Source: Candidatus Sumerlaeota bacterium
GTDB lineage: Bacteria; Sumerlaeota; Sumerlaeia; JADFCT01
Reading direction: 5' to 3'
Assembly: GCA_026398575.1 (NCBI GenBank)
Contig: JAPLSP010000681.1
Coordinates: 1 to 13,111, forward strand
Length of the DNA stretch: 13,111 nucleotides
Position numbers and translations under genes: made by a program. Of this stretch, positions 1 to 6,532 are shown piece by piece (position 1 is the stretch's first letter; every line of letters begins with the position of its first letter). A model generated the notes under the pieces. The model ran no database searches and was not told the origin of the DNA. It saw only the letters and a program-made list of their open reading frames with translations.

Positions 1-48
1 CCAGTGGCGCTCCCAGTGGCACTCCCAATGGCGCTCCCAGTGGATTCC
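1..48. repeat. Four 12-bp tandem repeats at the window edge
   Basis: Four consecutive 12-bp units are visible: CCAGTGGCGCTC (1-12), CCAGTGGCACTC (13-24), CCAATGGCGCTC (25-36) and the degenerate CCAGTGGATTCC (37-48). The array probably continues to the left of the window. In the frame of the flavoprotein gene at 117 it would read as S/N-G-A/T-P tetrapeptides and is open down to that gene. However, the flavoprotein has a natural start at 117, so I treat the array as a non-coding repeat or the tail of something upstream. Confidence 0.7.
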
Positions 49-116
49 GTCTTGCGTTCGATGCGCCGGAGCGCATAAATTCAAGCGTTGGCAATTTTGC
101 ACAGGGGGGCGCCAAG

Positions 117-692
117 ATGAAGGTTGTGGCATTCAATGGCAGCGCGCGGCGCGACGGCAATACCGCGATCCTGGTCAAGCATGTTTTTGAGGAACTCGAA
201 AAGGAAGGCATCGAAACGGAAATGGTCCAGATGTCGGGACAGGCGATTCGCGGATGCATGGCCTGTTATCAGTGTTTCAAGAACAAGGATAATTTTTGCG
301 CGGTGATAAACGACTCCGTGAATGACTATATCAAGAAAATGCTGGCCGCCGACGGGATCATTCTGGCCTCGCCCACCTATTTCGCAGACGTGACGGCGGA
401 GATGAAGGCGTTGATTGACCGCGCGGGCATGACGGCCAAGGCCAACGCCGACATGTTCCGGCGCAAGGTCGGGGCCGCGGTCGTCGCGGTGAGGCGCGGG
501 GGCGAAATCCACGCCTTCGATACGATCAATCATTTTTTCCTCATCAGCCAGATGATCGTCCCCGGCTCCTGTTACTGGAACATGGGCTTCGGGCGCGAAA
601 AGGGCGAAGTGGAAAAAGACGAGGAAGGCCTGCGAACCATGCGGATATTGGGGCAGAACATGGCCTGGCTGATGAAGAAGACCAACGCCTAG
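117..692 (+). CDS. Flavodoxin-fold NAD(P)H-dependent FMN reductase / iron-sulfur flavoprotein-like
   Basis: This 191-residue cytosolic protein belongs to the NADPH-dependent FMN reductase / flavodoxin-like family. The N-terminal strand and phosphate loop read VVAFNGSARRDGNT (residues 3-16), the usual G-S-x-R-x-x-G-N-T FMN-phosphate site. A second FMN loop, ASPTYF, is followed by the conserved AEMKALIDRAG helix. Four cysteines are spaced C47-x2-C50-x2-C53-x7-C61. This matches the compact cysteine motif of iron-sulfur flavoproteins (Isf), which bind a [4Fe-4S] cluster and pass electrons to FMN. Whether this protein carries a cluster is inference, because related flavodoxin-family proteins keep the cysteines without proven clusters. 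Start 117 is chosen because family members begin at this strand and a purine-rich AGGGGGG lies 7 nt upstream. The frame is open back to the window edge, but that part looks repetitive. No partner gene is adjacent, so the substrate is unknown. Confidence 0.9.
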   Translation: MKVVAFNGSARRDGNTAILVKHVFEELEKEGIETEMVQMSGQAIRGCMACYQCFKNKDNFCAVINDSVNDYIKKMLAADGIILASPTYFADVTAEMKALIDRAGMTAKANADMFRRKVGAAVVAVRRGGEIHAFDTINHFFLISQMIVPGSCYWNMGFGREKGEVEKDEEGLRTMRILGQNMAWLMKKTNA

Positions 693-710
693 CGCGGCAA
701 GCCGCAACTA

Positions 711-842
711 AATGTAAAATGAAAAATGAGAAATGAGAAATGTAAAATAACAACCCATCCCGGAAACAGGATTACGCAGCCCTGCGTCTTATGCCTGCCG
801 CGCGCGAATTCATTTTCAATTTCTCATTTTACATTTTACATT
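711..842. repeat. AT-rich inverted repeat, 24-bp arms around an 84-bp centre
   Basis: The left arm at 711-734 begins AATGTAAAATG. The right arm at 819-842 is its reverse complement with a single mismatch (23 of 24 by eye). The left side continues with short AAATGAGAAATG-type direct repeats to about 749. The arms are far more AT-rich than the flanking genes. The gap between the flavoprotein and HDOD genes (693-968) holds nothing else I can support. It could be a small MITE-like element or a large cruciform at the end of a transcription unit. No target-site duplication was identified. Confidence 0.6.
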
Positions 843-956
843 GATAACAATGCCATAAGGTGGCCGAGGCTGCATCCCAAAAGATCTACGCAAAATGCAG
901 AGAACATTTAATCCTAAAACTTTAAGCGCCAACACGAACAACTATTAATGTTTTCT

Positions 957-960
957 GGAG
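957..960 (+). promoter_or_regulatory. Shine-Dalgarno site that sets the HDOD gene start
   Basis: GGAG at 957-960 lies 8 nt before ATG 969. The earlier in-frame ATG at 948 has no such site upstream and would place this GGAG inside the coding region. This favours 969 as the start. Confidence 0.65.
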
Positions 961-968
961 TTCCGCCG

Positions 969-2108
969 ATGTCCACCTCGTCCACGCCGTCCACCCCGTC
1001 CATGCCCCCAAACACGCCCGCTCCCCCCAAACCATCTTCTCCCCCTCCGCCCAGTCCGATTGCCGAGATTCTGGCGTCCGGCGTCAATTTGCCTCCCTTG
1101 TCCGCTGTGAGCGCCGAACTGCTGAGCGTCGGGCGGCAGCCCATTGAAAAAATCGAAATCAAGCGCGTCACGGAATTGATCGAGCGCGATCCGAGTCTGG
1201 CGGCCAAAATCCTGCGTATGGCCAATTCGCCTTATTTCGGCGCCATCGGAGAAGTGACCGGTCTGCGCCAGGCCATTGTTCTCATCGGCCTCATGGAAAC
1301 CCTCAGCACGCTTCATTTCTATATCCTGATGAAAACGATGCCGCGCTTTCCCGCTGTCGAGGGCTTCAGCCCGGATAACTACTGGACGCATTCGTGGGCG
1401 TGCGCGATCGCGGCGCGGATGCTCGGGCGGCCGCAGTTGCTGATCCGCTCGCTGCCGGGGGAACTGTATCTGGCCGGCTTGCTGCACGGCATCGGCAAGA
1501 TCACGCTGGCGATGAAACGCAAGGAGCAGTTCGCGCAATGCCTGGCGCTGGCGCGTGAAAAAAGCATTCCGCTGCATCAGGCGGAGAGAGACTTCTTGGG
1601 CTTTACGGACGCCGCCCTGGGCGCCCGCATGCTTCAAGCCTGGAATATCCCCGTCCACATCCGCGCCGCCGTGGAGTTTTGCGTCGCGCCCGCGTATGCT
1701 CCCGAGCCCTATCGCGAAATCGCAGCTGTGACGCAAATGGCGCGCTTGATGGTTCATCACCTGAAGATCGGATCGTCCGGCAGTCCCTGTGAGGCGGATT
1801 GGGCAGATTCCTGGTTAGCCACACAAAGCGCCTCGCCGCTGTCGAATCCAAAGACGCGCGCTGAGGCGATGGAGGAGATCGGGGAAACGCTCCGCAAAAA
1901 GGCCAGGTTGCTGGGCGCCATGGACGTGGGACTGGGCGACGCTCCGGAAAGCCGCAAGGCAGACGCCCCGCAAACCGCCGGCTCTCAGAAATCCATTCTG
2001 CCCGGCGCCTTTCAACCCGGCGCCCTCAAGCCTGCCGCCTCGGAAACCCGCGGCGATTTCTTCAGCCAGATGGCCGCATTCATTCGAGGAATTTTCATCC
2101 GGAAATAA
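969..2108 (+). CDS. HDOD-domain signalling protein
   Basis: This is a 379-residue protein with a Ser/Thr/Pro-rich N-terminus (about residues 1-34), an HDOD domain (about 35-235), and a low-complexity Pro/Ala/Gly linker ending in an amphipathic FFSQMAAFIRGIF-type tail. HDOD features include the early LPPLSAVSAELL segment, ERDPSLAAKILRMANSPYF (the classic L-x-A-K-x-L-R-x-A-N-S-x-x-F signature), and GLRQAIVLIGL. The HD-like motif reads LLHGIGK: H173 is followed by Gly174, where many relatives have Asp. HDOD domains usually act as non-catalytic output or scaffolding domains in bacterial signalling, so loss of this Asp fits a regulatory role. The cyclase gene follows on the same strand, suggesting a shared signalling unit. 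The first codons (971-1006) are made of four 9-bp GTCCACNNN repeats, so the N-terminal tail may be repeat-derived. ATG 948 is an alternative start without a ribosome-binding site. Confidence 0.88.
   Translation: MSTSSTPSTPSMPPNTPAPPKPSSPPPPSPIAEILASGVNLPPLSAVSAELLSVGRQPIEKIEIKRVTELIERDPSLAAKILRMANSPYFGAIGEVTGLRQAIVLIGLMETLSTLHFYILMKTMPRFPAVEGFSPDNYWTHSWACAIAARMLGRPQLLIRSLPGELYLAGLLHGIGKITLAMKRKEQFAQCLALAREKSIPLHQAERDFLGFTDAALGARMLQAWNIPVHIRAAVEFCVAPAYAPEPYREIAAVTQMARLMVHHLKIGSSGSPCEADWADSWLATQSASPLSNPKTRAEAMEEIGETLRKKARLLGAMDVGLGDAPESRKADAPQTAGSQKSILPGAFQPGALKPAASETRGDFFSQMAAFIRGIFIRK
971..1006 (+). repeat. 9-bp GTCCAC-type tandem repeat inside the HDOD gene
   Basis: Four units are visible: GTCCACCTC (971-979), GTCCACGCC (980-988), GTCCACCCC (989-997) and GTCCATGCC (998-1006). 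They begin at the last base of the start codon and encode an S-T-S/P tail. The same unit recurs, on the opposite strand, within the large gene near 11134-11160. Confidence 0.75.
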
Positions 2109-2240
2109 GCCCAAGACAATCCGGTTGACGGAATCGCGCAGGGCGATACAAACTAATCCGGCTTTATGAGAATGCCGGCGGAAGCTTCGGCATCCATCCT
2201 ATCAGGCGGGAAATGCATCCTCATCCAGGGTGACGCGGTC

Positions 2241-3959
2241 ATGCCTCAGTTGCACGCCATTGCAGGGCCCGACGTGGGACGACGCTGGAACTTTTCGGAA
2301 GATAAGGGCATGATGATCGGGCGCGATCCGGCGGCGTGCGACGTCATCCTGACGGATGGCCGCATTTCGCGCCGCCATTGCCAGATCAAGTACGTCGCCG
2401 GATTCTTCGTCATCACCAACCTGTCGCATACCAACGGCACGCTGGTCAACCAGCAGCAGATCGAAGAGAAGTCGCTGGAAGACCGGGACGTCATCGAGAT
2501 CGGCGGCACGAGCCTGCGATTCAATTGGGAGGAATTATCTTCGCGTCCGGCGTTCCAGCCGGGCCAGGCCGCCACGATCAAGGCGCCCCTGCCGCGCAAT
2601 GCCCCGGCGGCGGCGCGCGGCCCGGCGGAAGCCGTCGCGCCGCCGCCGCCGCGTCTGGCGGACCCCTCGCAATCCATCATCTTCTATGGCGACGCGGAGG
2701 CCGCCGTCTCGAACGAGCAAATCAACCTGACCTATAGCCAGACGTCGTTCGACATCAGCGCCATCAGCGAGGAAGTGAATCTCGCCGATCAGCTGAAGTC
2801 CTATGAGCGCCGTTTCGAGATTGTCCGCGACGTTGTCAATTCCGTCGTTACGGAACTGGATTTGGATAAAATATTCGATCGCATTCTGGTCCAGGTTTTC
2901 AACTTCGTCAACGCCGAGCGCGGCTGCGTCCTGATCGCCGAGCCCAAGACCGGCCGCCTCGTTCCGCGCGCGATCCTTCCGCGCATGACCGAAAGCCTGC
3001 CCATCAGCCGCACGATCTGCGACATTGTCATGCGCGACGGGGTGGCGATCCTTTCGACCGACGCGATGTCGGACAAGCGCTTTGCGCAGCAGGAAAGCAT
3101 CATCATGCAGGGGATTCGCTCGGTGATGTCGGCGCCCATCATCTTCCAGGACAAGCCCCTCGGGATACTGTCGGTGGACAACCGCACGACGGCCAAGGCG
3201 TTCACGCGCAAGGACCTCGAGACGCTTTCGATCATCGCCAATCTGGCCGCCACCGCCATCCACAACGCGCACATGGTCCGCGAGCAGATCCGCATGGAAA
3301 CAACGCGCCAGGAATTCGCGCGATTCCTGCCGCCGGCCCTCGTGCGGCAGGTCGTCGAAGACGGGCGCGAGCTGCGGCTGGGCGGCGAAAAAGCCGACGT
3401 GACGGTGCTCTTCACCGACATCCGCGCCTTCACGCCGATGTGCGCCAACCGCCCGCCCGAGGAGATCGTGCGGCTGCTGAACGTTTATTGCAGCGAGCTG
3501 ACCGAATGCATTTTCCGCCATCGCGGCACGCTGGATAAATACGTCGGCGACGGCATCATGGCCGTCTTCGGATGTCCCGAGCCTTATCCCCACCATGCGG
3601 CGCGCGCGGCGCGATGCGCGCTGGACATGCGGCGGATATTGCAGAAGCACGACGTCCTGAGCCAGATCAAGGTCGGCATCGCGCTGCACCGGGGCGCAGC
3701 CATTCACGGCTTCGTCGGATCGAAGCAGCGCATCCAATACACCGTCATCGGCGACACGGTCAACATCGCGTCGCGTTTGTGCGACATCGCCAAGGGCGAT
3801 CAAATCCTCATTTCCCAAACGATCCTTCAAGACTTGGCGCCCTACCTGCAAACCCGCCCCATGCCGCCGGTGGCCATCAAAGGCAAGACCGAGCCGATCG
3901 TCTGCCATGAACTGCTGGATCTGACGGAAGCGGGGCGGGCGTTCAATCCGTGGGACTAA
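2241..3959 (+). CDS. FHA-GAF-class III adenylate cyclase
   Basis: This 572-residue cytosolic signalling enzyme is expected to convert ATP to cAMP. An FHA phosphothreonine-binding domain spans about 1-100, with G27-R28, S43-R44-x-H46 and N65-G66-T67. An Ala/Pro linker follows. A GAF sensor domain spans about 188-348, then a short helix ending RFLPPALVRQVV. The catalytic domain covers about 386-561. Metal-binding aspartates are D393 (FTDIRAFT) and D437 (KYVGDG). K433 with T501 (QYTVIGDT) is the Lys/Thr substrate pair of the class IIIb subgroup. N508 and R512 are the transition-state residues, so the domain appears complete. Class IIIb enzymes are often bicarbonate-stimulated; that it applies here is inference. 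I chose ATG 2241 because AGGGTG lies 8 nt upstream and FHA proteins commonly begin MPxLxxxAGPDxG. ATG 2166 would add 25 unremarkable residues and has no clear ribosome-binding site. The HDOD gene lies 132 nt upstream on the same strand. Confidence 0.93.
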   Translation: MPQLHAIAGPDVGRRWNFSEDKGMMIGRDPAACDVILTDGRISRRHCQIKYVAGFFVITNLSHTNGTLVNQQQIEEKSLEDRDVIEIGGTSLRFNWEELSSRPAFQPGQAATIKAPLPRNAPAAARGPAEAVAPPPPRLADPSQSIIFYGDAEAAVSNEQINLTYSQTSFDISAISEEVNLADQLKSYERRFEIVRDVVNSVVTELDLDKIFDRILVQVFNFVNAERGCVLIAEPKTGRLVPRAILPRMTESLPISRTICDIVMRDGVAILSTDAMSDKRFAQQESIIMQGIRSVMSAPIIFQDKPLGILSVDNRTTAKAFTRKDLETLSIIANLAATAIHNAHMVREQIRMETTRQEFARFLPPALVRQVVEDGRELRLGGEKADVTVLFTDIRAFTPMCANRPPEEIVRLLNVYCSELTECIFRHRGTLDKYVGDGIMAVFGCPEPYPHHAARAARCALDMRRILQKHDVLSQIKVGIALHRGAAIHGFVGSKQRIQYTVIGDTVNIASRLCDIAKGDQILISQTILQDLAPYLQTRPMPPVAIKGKTEPIVCHELLDLTEAGRAFNPWD

Positions 3960-3960
3960 G

Positions 3961-3988
3961 GATTGCGGATTACGGATTGCGGATTGGG
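3961..3988. repeat. Four 7-bp GATTGCG-type tandem repeats
   Basis: GATTGCG, GATTACG, GATTGCG and GATTGGG follow one another directly after the cyclase stop codon. A weak hairpin (GGCAAA 3992-3997 with TTTGCC 4005-4010) follows but has no T-run, so I do not call it a terminator. Confidence 0.7.
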
Positions 3989-4026
3989 GACGGCAAATTC
4001 GATTTTTGCCTTGTCAGTTGGCGTCG

Positions 4027-4284
4027 GAAAATAGGCGCTAATCTTGGACACGAAACTGACGGAATGCTTTTTCTGTGCCCAAAAATAGGTGTTGCGTTTG
4101 GGCACTAAATTGACAGAGTGCTATTTCTGTGACCAAAAACAGGTGTTGAGTTTGGGCACGAAAATGACATAATGCTTTTTCCGTGCCCCAAAATAGGAGT
4201 TGATCTTGGGCACGAAAATGACGTATGCTATTTTTCGTGCCCGATATTTGGCCGATTGCGCGGGCACGAAATTGACGCGCTACG
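4027..4284. repeat. 54-bp tandem repeat array with GGGCAC/GTGCCC inverted boxes
   Basis: Four full 54-bp units (4027-4080, 4081-4134, 4135-4188, 4189-4242) and a degenerate fifth (4243 to about 4284) fill most of the 337-bp gap 3960-4296. Each full unit has a left GGGCAC-like box and a right GTGCCC-like box facing each other 29 bp apart. Left boxes are at 4046, 4100, 4154, 4208 and 4262; right boxes at 4075, 4129, 4183 and 4237. Unit 4 gives a perfect 11-bp stem (GGGCACGAAAA 4208-4218 with TTTTCGTGCCC 4232-4242). Boxes also pair across unit borders: TTTCGTGCCCG 4233-4243 with CGGGCACGAAA 4261-4271, and GTGCCCAAA 4075-4083 with TTTGGGCAC 4097-4105. The array stops about 12 bp before the ATPase start codon, so an operator or 5'-UTR structural role is possible (inference). 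Confidence 0.88.
4146..4173 (+). promoter_or_regulatory. Possible sigma70-like promoter inside repeat unit 3
   Basis: TTGAGT (4146-4151) and CATAAT (4168-4173) are separated by 16 nt and lie upstream of the ATPase gene. The left GGGCAC box of unit 3 (4154-4159) falls in the spacer between them, where a bound protein would block RNA polymerase. The match is partial, the organism's consensus is unknown, and related hexamers occur in other units, so this is tentative. Confidence 0.25.
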
Positions 4285-4296
4285 GAGATCCGGACC

Positions 4297-5727
4297 ATGT
4301 TCATCGGGCGCGAAGATCATCTGAATGACCTGAATCAACTGATGCGCAAACGATGCGCCTCGCTGGTCACGTGCCGGGGAAGGCGCCGCATCGGAAAAAG
4401 CACGCTGATCCGCGAGTTCGGCAAGCGCGCGGCCCGCTTCCTCGCTTTCGAGGGGTTGCCGCCACGGACAGGGCTGTCAAACCAGGATCAACTGCAAGCA
4501 TTCAGCCGGCAACTGGCGCAACAAACAGACCTGCCGGCCTTGAAGCTGGACAACTGGCCACAGGCGTTTCAGTTGCTCGCGAGCGCGATTCGAAATGAAT
4601 GGACCGTCATCCTGCTGGATGAAATCTCATGGTTGGGTGGATTCGACCCGGATTTCTGCGGTCATCTCAAGACCGCCTGGGATAATGTTTTCAGGAAGCG
4701 CTCGAAGCTCATTCTCGTCCTGTGCGGGTCCGTGTCTTCCTGGATCAACGACAACATCCTCAACAACACCGGCTTTGCGGGCAGAGACTCATGGGATATC
4801 CTTCTGGATGAACTCCCGCTGCACGATTGCAATCAGTTCTGGGGCGCCGCAGGCGAACGCATGAGCGCGGACGAAAAGCTGACCGTGCTGTCCATCACCG
4901 GCGGCGTGCCGAAATACCTCGAGGAGATTGATCCCGGCGTTTCAGCCGATGAGAACATCCGCCGGTTGTGTTTCCGCCGGCAGGGCATTCTCTTCCGGGA
5001 ATTCGAACAGATCTTCAGCGACGTTTTCGGCAAGCGAGCCACGAGCCACAGGGAGATTGTCACGGCGCTGGAGTACGGCAGCAAAACCGTTTCAGAGATC
5101 AGCGAGGCCATAGGCAAAGAGCGAAGCGGCCATCTCAGCGAAAACCTTCGGGACTTGGTTCTTGGTGGATTCCTTGCAAAGGATGTTGTGTTCGATCCCA
5201 AAACAGGACGCAATACCAGGATTGAGAAATACCGGCTCCGTGACAACTACTCGCGGTTCTATCTGAGATATATCGCCCCCCGGCGCGAAGGCGTCGAGAA
5301 GGGCCTGATGCGGGGGTTATCGCTCGACCAACTGCCGGAATGGCAAACCATCCTGGGTCTGCAGTTCGAGAATCTCATCCTCAACAACATCCAGCCACTT
5401 GCCCAGCTCATGCATCTGGCGCGCACGCCGCTGCTGGCCGCCGCGCCGTATGTGCAAAAAAAGACAGCGCGAAAGAAAGGCTGTCAGATTGACCTCCTCA
5501 TACGGACAAAACACGCGCTTTATCTTGTGGAGGTTAAGCGCCGCAAATCCATCGAAGCCTCCGTGATCGAAGAGGTCAAAGAGAAGGCGTGCAATCTGCG
5601 CGCGGGCGCCGACCTGTCGGTCCGAACCGCTCTGGTTTATGAGGGGCGTCTCGATCCGAGGGTGGAAGAGGAGGGATACTTCGACTTCCTGATCCCCTTC
5701 TCTCGGCTATTGACATCGCGCCCATAA
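4297..5727 (+). CDS. AAA+ ATPase with C-terminal PD-(D/E)XK-like domain (ATPase_2 / DUF234 type)
   Basis: This 476-residue protein has the architecture of archaeal-type ATPases (ATPase_2/DUF234 group), which are common accessory genes of unknown role. The N-terminus MFIGREDHLNDL is typical. Walker A is G28-RRRI-G33-K34-S35-T36. Walker B is VILLDE with D108 and E109, and a sensor-like LVLCGS segment follows. A winged-helix-like stretch (SEISEAIGKERSGHLSENL, about 266-285) links to the C-terminal domain. There QIDLLI (D399) and LVEVKRR (E412-V-K414) form the D...E-x-K core of a PD-(D/E)XK nuclease-like fold. Nuclease activity is not established for this family and is inference here. The start at 4297 is supported by GGAG at 4284-4287, 9 nt upstream. 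The gene stands alone between a 54-bp repeat array and an intrinsic terminator, like a self-contained cassette. Its length is normal for the family and no frame damage is visible. Confidence 0.92.
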   Translation: MFIGREDHLNDLNQLMRKRCASLVTCRGRRRIGKSTLIREFGKRAARFLAFEGLPPRTGLSNQDQLQAFSRQLAQQTDLPALKLDNWPQAFQLLASAIRNEWTVILLDEISWLGGFDPDFCGHLKTAWDNVFRKRSKLILVLCGSVSSWINDNILNNTGFAGRDSWDILLDELPLHDCNQFWGAAGERMSADEKLTVLSITGGVPKYLEEIDPGVSADENIRRLCFRRQGILFREFEQIFSDVFGKRATSHREIVTALEYGSKTVSEISEAIGKERSGHLSENLRDLVLGGFLAKDVVFDPKTGRNTRIEKYRLRDNYSRFYLRYIAPRREGVEKGLMRGLSLDQLPEWQTILGLQFENLILNNIQPLAQLMHLARTPLLAAAPYVQKKTARKKGCQIDLLIRTKHALYLVEVKRRKSIEASVIEEVKEKACNLRAGADLSVRTALVYEGRLDPRVEEEGYFDFLIPFSRLLTSRP

Positions 5728-5788
5728 ACCAGCGACGCCAAAACCCCTCCGCCGGTCATGACAATATCCTCGCCAACATAAATGAGAA

Positions 5789-5830
5789 GGCGCAGACTCT
5801 CTGGGATGAGAGAGTCTGCGCCAATTTTTT
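5789..5830 (+). terminator. Intrinsic terminator of the ATPase gene
   Basis: A perfect 14-bp stem (GGCGCAGACTCTCT 5789-5802 with AGAGAGTCTGCGCC 5809-5822) encloses a 6-nt loop GGGATG. It is followed by AATTTTTT (5823-5830). It lies 61 nt beyond the ATPase stop codon. Read on the minus strand the tail after the stem is only TTCTCATTT, so it should act mainly on + strand transcripts. Confidence 0.92.
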
Positions 5831-5907
5831 GGAGATGGAAATTGGAAGGTCTTGAGCTGCTTTGACGCGGGATGGAGCGCCCATGCGACAAGAGCTGAAC
5901 TGACGAT

Positions 5908-5952
5908 GTCGGACGCGTCGGACCGGTCGGACCAGTCAGACCCGTCGGACGC
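5908..5952. repeat. Five 9-bp GTCGGAC-type tandem repeats
   Basis: The units are GTCGGACGC (5908-5916), GTCGGACCG (5917-5925), GTCGGACCA (5926-5934), GTCAGACCC (5935-5943) and GTCGGACGC (5944-5952). They sit between the convergent ATPase gene and minus-strand operon. They share period and GTC...AC layout with the GTCCAC repeats in two coding regions of this window. The last two units form part of the adjacent hairpin. Confidence 0.8.
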
Positions 5953-5967
5953 GACGCGTCTGACTGG
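5932..5967 (-). terminator. Strong hairpin downstream of the minus-strand operon, no U-tract
   Basis: CCAGTCAGAC (5932-5941) pairs perfectly with GTCTGACTGG (5958-5967). After one C-C mismatch, CGTCG (5943-5947) pairs with CGACG (5952-5956) around the 4-nt loop GACG. It starts 34 nt past the minus-strand stop codon at 6002. No T-run follows on either strand, so it may be a 3'-end stabiliser, a Rho-assisted terminator, or a by-product of the repeat it overlaps. Confidence 0.45.
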
Positions 5968-6001
5968 GCTTGACCGTGAGAGGCTGAAGCCCCAAGTCAG
6001 T

Positions 6002-6532
6002 TTAGAACATCCCCAGCCACTTGCCGTGCAGTTTTTGGAAGTCGTACGAGAACCACTGCTCGTCTTTGATGACCAGGATCTTCTCGAAGTGGAAGACCTG
6101 GCCGGAGACGGGCAGCTGGACCTCGATGGGGGAAGCGCCTGCGGCGCTGACCTTGGCCGCCTGTTGAACGACCACCTGCTGCTGCAAGGCCTGCGCCTCG
6201 ACGGCGGCGTTGACGGCCGGCGCCGCGGGGCCCACCTGGGTAAACGCATCCACTTTGCGCAACGAGCCCGCGAAGCCGCTGTATTCGCCTTCCTTGGGCA
6301 CATACAGATCCACCATGAGGTGCGTAATGGGTTCGGACGAAAGCGGCAGCATCACTTTGGCATTGCCGCGGCCTTTGGGATCGGGCTTGGTTCCTTCCTC
6401 GACGTAAACGATTTCAACCGGGAACGCCGACAGGCCGCCCGTCCCTTGAGACCGCACGAGCGGCAGCAGGACGTGGCCGGCGGCGTCTTTGGCCGGTTGC
6501 GTGGCCTTGCCCGAAACCGTCGCGCTCCAGAT
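6002..6532 (-). pseudogene. C-terminal part of the exported protein, beyond an in-frame TAA
   Basis: These 176 codons follow directly, in the same frame, the stop codon that ends the upstream coding region, so this is the rest of one ancestral gene. Across the junction the protein would read MPEGA-stop-IWSATVSGK, with no gap or overlap. The segment has a beta-rich start (VLLPLVRSQGTGG, FPVEIVYVEEG), an Ala/Val/Gln-rich helical stretch (VNAAVEAQALQQQVVVQQAAK), and ends QLPVSGQVFHFEKILVIKDEQWFSYDFQKLHGKWLGMF-like, with its own TAA at 6002-6004. The first usable start inside it is GTG at 6455-6457 with no Shine-Dalgarno sequence upstream, so independent translation is unlikely. The fragment is expressed only if the stop is read through, or if the stop is a sequencing or assembly error. 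I do not recognise a named domain. Confidence 0.75.

Noticed and set aside
2535..3908. 457-residue minus-strand open frame opposite the cyclase gene
   Set aside because: The + strand has complete GAF and cyclase domains with all catalytic residues. The opposite frame is Arg/Asp/Gly-rich and unrecognisable.
3992..4010. Terminator after the cyclase gene
   Set aside because: The hairpin has only six base pairs and no T-run follows.
4027..4284. CRISPR array
   Set aside because: The units are contiguous 54-bp tandem repeats with no variable spacers, and no cas genes are nearby.
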